Below are positions 34,358-37,485 of a stretch of DNA of 37,485 nucleotides, piece by piece. Below the pieces are notes generated by a model. The model did no database searches and was not told the origin of the DNA. It saw nothing but the letters and a program-made list of their open reading frames with translations. Source of the DNA: Asaia bogorensis (GTDB lineage Bacteria; Pseudomonadota; Alphaproteobacteria; Reyranellales; Reyranellaceae); the NCBI GenBank assembly GCA_945905835.1, contig CAMDQJ010000034.1, positions 1 through 37,485 on the forward strand. Reading direction: 5' to 3'. Position numbers and translations under genes: made by a program. Position 1 is the stretch's first letter. Each line of letters opens with the position of its first letter.

Positions 34358-35102
34358 CGTTCCACTCCACGAGCCAGGATGGGATCTCGACGGCTGCCGC
34401 CGCGCCGAAGCGGTTGCGCCGCAGTTGCACGCGCCAGCGCGCCGCGCCGACATCGGCGAGACCGGGTGTCGAATGCGACGGCGCCGAGGCGACGCGCCAG
34501 CGCGTGACGCAGACGCTTTGCGGTGGCGCCGGCTGCAGCCGCAGCAGCAGCGCGGGCACGCCGCTCTTTTCGGCGGCGAGCGACAGGCGGCGGCCGGCAG
34601 TGGGATCGGCCGAGCGCGTCTCGCCGGCAACGGCGGCGATGCCGGGGCAGCGCAGGCCTTCTTCCATCGCCCAGAACAGATCCTCGTCGCGCCGCGCCGT
34701 GACCATCAGCAGCCGCGCCGGATCGAACCAGGGCGCGAGCGCGGGCGCATAGGGCAGGGCATCGAAGGTGCCGGTGGGTCGGCGGCACCACAGGATCGTG
34801 CCAGGGGAAAAGCGGCCGAGCATATGGGCGGCAAAGCCGAGGGCGGCGCCATCATGGGCGGCGACGCGGCCGGAAGGGCCGGGGCCTGCCTCGATCTCGT
34901 GCAGCGCGCCCGTCAGCAGGCCGCCTTCGGGCAGCAGGGCGTCGATGGCCGGCAGGCCGAGCGACACGGCGACCTTGCCGGCGCGCTGGACGCTGTGGGC
35001 GCGTTCCAGCCGACGGACCTGTTCGCGCAGGCCCGGCGGGACGAAGATCCCGATATCGTTGGCGACAGGGGAAGCGAAGGCATTCGGGGAAATGACCGGC
35101 AT
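34248..35102 (-). CDS. imuA: ImuA, RecA-like partner of the ImuB/DnaE2 mutasome
   Basis: Protein of 284 aa, first gene of the SOS mutagenesis operon. The segment VSLGLPAIDALLPEGGLLTGALHEIEA is the typical opening of ImuA/SulA-like proteins, followed by GRFSPGTILWCRRPT and the WFDPARLLMVTARRDEDLFWAMEEGLRC stretch. RLQPAPPQSVCVTRWRVASAPS and GAARWRVQLRRNR form the C-terminal part. The true RecA Walker A is absent, as in the family. ATG 35102 has GAGGGGG just upstream. The SOS box lies 49 bases before the start, so the operon is LexA-controlled. The last 110 bases overlap imuB. Confidence 0.93.
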   Translation of the reverse strand: MPVISPNAFASPVANDIGIFVPPGLREQVRRLERAHSVQRAGKVAVSLGLPAIDALLPEGGLLTGALHEIEAGPGPSGRVAAHDGAALGFAAHMLGRFSPGTILWCRRPTGTFDALPYAPALAPWFDPARLLMVTARRDEDLFWAMEEGLRCPGIAAVAGETRSADPTAGRRLSLAAEKSGVPALLLRLQPAPPQSVCVTRWRVASAPSHSTPGLADVGAARWRVQLRRNRFGAAAAVEIPSWLVEWNDETHGLSVVPEALHGPAGAGWTESDATRPFASRLVG

Positions 35103-35150
35103 TGCCCCCTCACAGGGTTTTAAAGGTTTCTAACAGGCTGGGGATGGAAT

Positions 35151-35165
35151 GTTCTTCATTTGTTC
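35151..35165 (-). promoter_or_regulatory. LexA-binding SOS box, GTTC-N7-GTTC
   Basis: GTTC (35151-35154), seven bases, GTTC (35162-35165) is a perfect match to the direct-repeat LexA operator known in alphaproteobacteria; on the minus strand it reads GAAC-N7-GAAC. It sits 49 bases upstream of the imuA start. It is also about 100 bases upstream of the divergent exported hydrolase, so that gene could be affected too. Confidence 0.85.
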
Positions 35166-35267
35166 TATTCCTCAGGAAAGGGAGAGTCAAACGGGAGTCA
35201 GGGATGGCATGGCCCCCGTTTTGCTGACCATTCTTCAGCTGCCCTAAGAACCCGCCGCGGAGGCCCA

Positions 35268-36116
35268 ATGACCCTGCGACTTCCCGTTGCCGCCTTCCTG
35301 GCGGCCGCTCTTGCCCTGCTGGCGGGGCCGGCGCTGGCGCGCTGCTCCAAGAATCTGGTCGACCTGACCCCGGACCGGCTGGCGCCGGGCGGCGTGCAGG
35401 TCGCCTCGCTCGACGGTGTTCAGTTCGCGACCGGGAACTCGCCCAGCCGGGCCATCATCACCTTCCGCGGCCACGCCACCTTCCAAATCGACACGCCGCA
35501 GGGCGTGCGCGTGCTCACCGACTACAACGGCCTGAATGGCTTCGGCCACAAGCCCGACATCATCACCATGAACAACGCCCACACCACGCATTACACCGAC
35601 GATCCGGAGGACGGCATCACCTACGTGCTGCGCGGCTGGCCGAGCAAGCCGGGCGAGACCGAGGCCAAGCACGACGTCACGCTGAAGGACATCAAGGTCT
35701 GGAACCTGCCGACCAACGCGCGCGACTGGGGTGGGGCTGCGGCGCGCATCAACGGCAACTCGATCTTCGGCTACCGCATCTACGATCTCTGCATCGCCCA
35801 TCTCGGCCATCTGCACCATCGCCTGACCAAGGAGCATCTCGACGAGCTCGGCCGTATCGACGTGCTGATGGTGCCGATCGACGGCTCCTTCACCATGGGC
35901 CAGCCGCTGATGGTCGACGTCATCAAGCAGATCCAGCCCAAGATCGTGTTGCCGATGCACTACTGGGGCCGCAGCCAGCTCGACCGCTTCATGAGCCAGA
36001 TGCTGGAGCTCGAGCACGACTTCCTGTGGCCGGAGAAGCCGATGATCGAAGTCGTGCGCGAGGAATTGCCGGAGAAGCTGACGGTGATTGCCGTCGCCGG
36101 CAACGGCGGCGGCTGA
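35268..36116 (+). CDS. Exported metallo-beta-lactamase-fold hydrolase
   Basis: Protein of 282 aa with a signal peptide (residues 1-25, ending GPALARC; C26 directly after A-L-A-R is not in a good lipobox). The UPF0173-like fold is suggested by FRGHATFQIDTPQGVRVLTDYNG with H69 and D85, then NNAHTTHYTDD (H105, H108, D111) in place of the usual T-H-x-H-x-D-H, IAHLGHLHH (H178, H181) and LPMHYWG (H231). So the metal site is present in modified form and it may bind one or two zinc ions. ATG 35268 has GCGGAGG upstream. The frame opens earlier, at 35160, but that part has no signal and covers the LexA box. The substrate is unknown. Confidence 0.83.
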   Translation: MTLRLPVAAFLAAALALLAGPALARCSKNLVDLTPDRLAPGGVQVASLDGVQFATGNSPSRAIITFRGHATFQIDTPQGVRVLTDYNGLNGFGHKPDIITMNNAHTTHYTDDPEDGITYVLRGWPSKPGETEAKHDVTLKDIKVWNLPTNARDWGGAAARINGNSIFGYRIYDLCIAHLGHLHHRLTKEHLDELGRIDVLMVPIDGSFTMGQPLMVDVIKQIQPKIVLPMHYWGRSQLDRFMSQMLELEHDFLWPEKPMIEVVREELPEKLTVIAVAGNGGG

Positions 36117-36161
36117 TCCCAGGGGGGGGCGGTCGGGAAATCGGGAAAACCGCATAAAATA

Positions 36162-36180
36162 CCGATGCCATCGGCATCGG
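36162..36180. terminator. Hairpin, 8-bp stem
   Basis: CCGATGCC (36162-36169) pairs with GGCATCGG (36173-36180) around an ATC loop, 46 bases after the exported hydrolase stop. It may help end transcription from either side; no T-run follows on the plus strand. Confidence 0.5.
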
Positions 36181-36182
36181 AT

Positions 36183-36204
36183 GTTTCCCGACCGGTCGGG
36201 AAAC
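36183..36204. repeat. Perfect 22-bp palindrome
   Basis: GTTTCCCGACC (36183-36193) is followed directly by its reverse complement GGTCGGGAAAC (36194-36204). The right half is repeated as GGTCGGGAAA at 36131-36140. A loopless palindrome of this length is more like a dimeric protein-binding site than a terminator, although it could also form a cruciform or a tight RNA hairpin. Confidence 0.75.
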
Positions 36205-36228
36205 TGGCGGAAAACCGCGGGAAATACC

Positions 36229-36726
36229 CTAAAGACCTTCCAGGAATTGCACGAGGTTGCGGCCGAGATCGTCGCTGAGATAGGCCTGCCGCCCGCCGTC
36301 GAGCACCATGTCGGCGGCGGTCGTGGCGACTTCGCTGGCGGCCAGCGCTGCATCCCAGGTGCCCGGCCCGATCGGACAGGCCATGTCGGCCTGGTGCCAG
36401 CCAGCGCGGCCGGCCAGCGCCTTGGGGTACGTCACGGGTGCACGCGCAGGATGGACGTTGGGCACGACCTCTGCGCTGGCTCCCGGCAGCTTCGCCCACT
36501 CGCACGCGGCGATCTGCAGGAAGTCGATGTACTCCGGAGTATGAACTGTCGCGGCCGGCGCAGCTCCGTAGGCTTTCGGCGCTGCGATCTCGTGACCCGC
36601 GTTCTTCGCCGCCGCGAGCAGGCGCGTCGCACGTTCGGGCTGCTCGGTGCTGCGCTGCTTGACGCCGCGCACCATGAAGGTCTGCGGGTCGTGGCTGGCA
36701 TGCTTGTCGGAATAGACGATCTTCAT
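36229..36726 (-). pseudogene. Histone-deacetylase/acetylpolyamine-amidohydrolase-like gene with its catalytic middle deleted
   Basis: The frame encodes 165 aa where the family has about 340. Residues 1-140 (MKIVYSDKHASHDPQTFMVRG, VHTPEYIDFLQ, CPIGPGTWDAALAA, MVLDGGRQAY) match the N-terminal part of bacterial class II deacetylase-like proteins such as acetylpolyamine amidohydrolases. In relatives the next residues are the R-P-P-G-H-H active-site segment. Here the sequence goes straight to LSDDLGRNLVQFLEGL, which looks like the extreme C-terminus, where the family has E-G-G-Y-L-x-x-x-L-G-x-N-L. So about 170-180 residues with the catalytic His pair and the zinc ligands are gone, with the frame kept. 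It should be inactive. Its ATG overlaps the stop of the CoA-transferase gene (4-base overlap, 36723-36726), so it is translated with that gene. Confidence 0.62.
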
Positions 36727-37485
36727 GGCGCGCCGACGGCCTTGGCGTCGCGCAGGGCCGCGATATCGGCATCGCTGTAGCCGACCTCGCGCATGATCTC
36801 GATCGTGTGCTCGCCGATACCGGGCGCCTTGCGTCGCATCTCGACCGGCGCATCGGAGAGCTTGATCGGATTGGCGGCCGACTTCACCGGGCCGAGGCCG
36901 AGATACTCGACCTCGAGCACCGAGCCGCGCGCCTTGGTATGGGCGTTGGCCATCACGTCGCTCACCTTGTAGGCGGCCGAGCAGGGCATGCCGGCGGGGA
37001 TCAGCTTGTCGAGAAGCTCGTCGGCGGTGTGCTTCAGGAAATGGGCCTCGATCATCGGCTCGAGGATGGTGCGGTTGGCGACACGATCCTTGTTGGTCGT
37101 GAAGCGCGGGTCGGCCAGCCAGTCCGGCTTGTCGAGCGCGGTGCAGAGCAGCTTCCAGAACGCATCGTTGGTGCCGGCGACGAACACCGGCTGCGTCTTG
37201 GTGGGAAACACGCGCAACGGGCAGAGGATCGTGTTGGAGGTGCCCATGCGCTCGGGGTTCTCGCCGGTCAGCCCGTGGTTGGTGATCCAGTGGCTCATCA
37301 TGTGCATGCCGACATCGAACAGCGAGAGGTCGAGGCGCTGCCCCTTGCCGGTCTTGTGGCGGCCGAGCAGCGCGAAGGCGATGCCGGCGGCGCAGAACGA
37401 GCCGGTGCAATAGTCGATCGGTGCGGTGCCGACGCGGCACATCTCGCCTTGATAGGGTCCCGTCGCATCCATCAGGCCGACCTCG
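36723..37485 (-). CDS. CaiB/BaiF-type (family III) CoA-transferase, 5' part outside the window
   Basis: The last 254 codons of a CoA-transferase are present; the start lies beyond base 37485. TAPIDYCTGSFCAAGIAFALLGRHKTGKGQRLDLSLFD is the hallmark of the family, and the Asp in I-D-Y-C-T-G is at the place of the catalytic aspartate that carries the acyl group. The later part (VFVAGTNDAFWKLLCTALDKPDWLADPRF, then PCSAAYKVSDVMANAH, and the end GIGEHTIEIMREVGYSDADI) is equally typical. The enzyme moves CoA between carboxylic acids in the cytoplasm, but the acids cannot be named. The stop overlaps the start of the shortened deacetylase-like gene. Confidence 0.92.
   Translation of the reverse strand, partial: EVGLMDATGPYQGEMCRVGTAPIDYCTGSFCAAGIAFALLGRHKTGKGQRLDLSLFDVGMHMMSHWITNHGLTGENPERMGTSNTILCPLRVFPTKTQPVFVAGTNDAFWKLLCTALDKPDWLADPRFTTNKDRVANRTILEPMIEAHFLKHTADELLDKLIPAGMPCSAAYKVSDVMANAHTKARGSVLEVEYLGLGPVKSAANPIKLSDAPVEMRRKAPGIGEHTIEIMREVGYSDADIAALRDAKAVGAP

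Larger units (their letters stand above)
36130..36224. repeat. Cluster of CGGGAAA repeats and inverted repeats between convergent genes
   Basis: This 95-base stretch lies between the stops of two convergent genes. CGGGAAA occurs on the plus strand at 36134-36140, 36142-36148, 36197-36203 and 36218-36224, and once inverted (TTTCCCG) at 36184-36190. GGAAAACCGC appears at 36144-36153 and, as part of GGCGGAAAACCGCGGG, again near 36207-36218. Two strong hairpins, described separately, sit within it. It resembles a REP/BIME-like intergenic element or a compound two-way terminator, or it may be a repeated protein-binding site. Confidence 0.65.

Noticed and set aside
34358-34630. N-terminal extension of imuB
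   Set aside because: The extension lies in the antiphase frame of imuA and has no resemblance to ImuB proteins, which begin near MKRMVSLWFPK.
35160-35267. Upstream extension of the exported hydrolase
   Set aside because: It would bury the signal peptide inside the protein and cover part of the LexA box; GCGGAGG precedes the ATG at 35268.
36122-36129. Run of eight G after the exported hydrolase as a sequencing error or slippage switch
   Set aside because: It lies outside any coding region, and nothing in the flanking frames depends on its length.

Overview
The window is a gene-dense, high-GC stretch of a bacterial chromosome, most likely from an alphaproteobacterium. The best evidence is an alphaproteobacterial-type LexA box (GTTC-N7-GTTC at 35151-35165) in front of an imuA-imuB-dnaE2 mutagenesis operon. 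The ligase/exonuclease/helicase repair set, the orphan tripartite-tricarboxylate receptor and the many crotonases, CoA-transferases and hotdog-fold proteins fit a metabolically broad soil or water organism of the Rhodospirillales/Rhizobiales kind. A Reyranella-like genus is only a guess. I see no tRNA, rRNA, CRISPR array, insertion sequence or phage gene, and no gap without a gene longer than about 215 bases.

Layout. 1-754: NAD kinase (minus, last residues cut off). 857-3913: a 2-oxoglutarate/Fe(II) dioxygenase, a heme-oxygenase-like diiron oxidase with an apparent signal peptide, and an MFS exporter, all in one direction. 4015-5509: a small exported protein and an orphan Bug-type receptor. 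5577-10613: a tightly coupled polyamine-type ABC importer (binding protein, ATPase, two permeases) followed by an FAD amine/amino-acid oxidase. 10615-13634: a small chimeric ORF, then a cluster with four hotdog-fold proteins and one VOC protein. 13631-17350: a polytopic GT-C-like membrane protein facing a methyltransferase/GT2/SMR-type flippase operon, which looks like a lipid-linked sugar modification unit. 17361-20023: two convergent crotonases with a truncated NTF2-like fragment between them, then a MaoC protein. 20056-22768: ChaC, a DMT transporter and MoaA.

22798-27868 is a DNA repair island: an ATP-dependent ligase and its metallo-beta-lactamase exonuclease (minus), divergent from a DEXH helicase (plus). 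It is followed by a class C beta-lactamase-like hydrolase. 29028-35102 is the SOS mutasome on the minus strand: imuA, imuB, dnaE2 and, 13 nt further on, a small secreted protein. 35268-36116 is an exported metallo-hydrolase. 36117-36228 is an intergenic stretch packed with inverted repeats. The right edge holds a histone-deacetylase-like gene that has lost its catalytic middle, coupled to the end of a CaiB-type CoA-transferase gene that runs off the window.

The observations I rate highest are the dioxygenase/diiron-oxidase/MFS trio as a possible uncharacterised small-molecule pathway, the secreted protein placed last in the SOS operon, the two genes that appear remodelled by deletion or fusion (10615-10854 and 36229-36726), and the palindromic repeat cluster. 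All functional names come from reading the translated sequence by eye; no database search was run.
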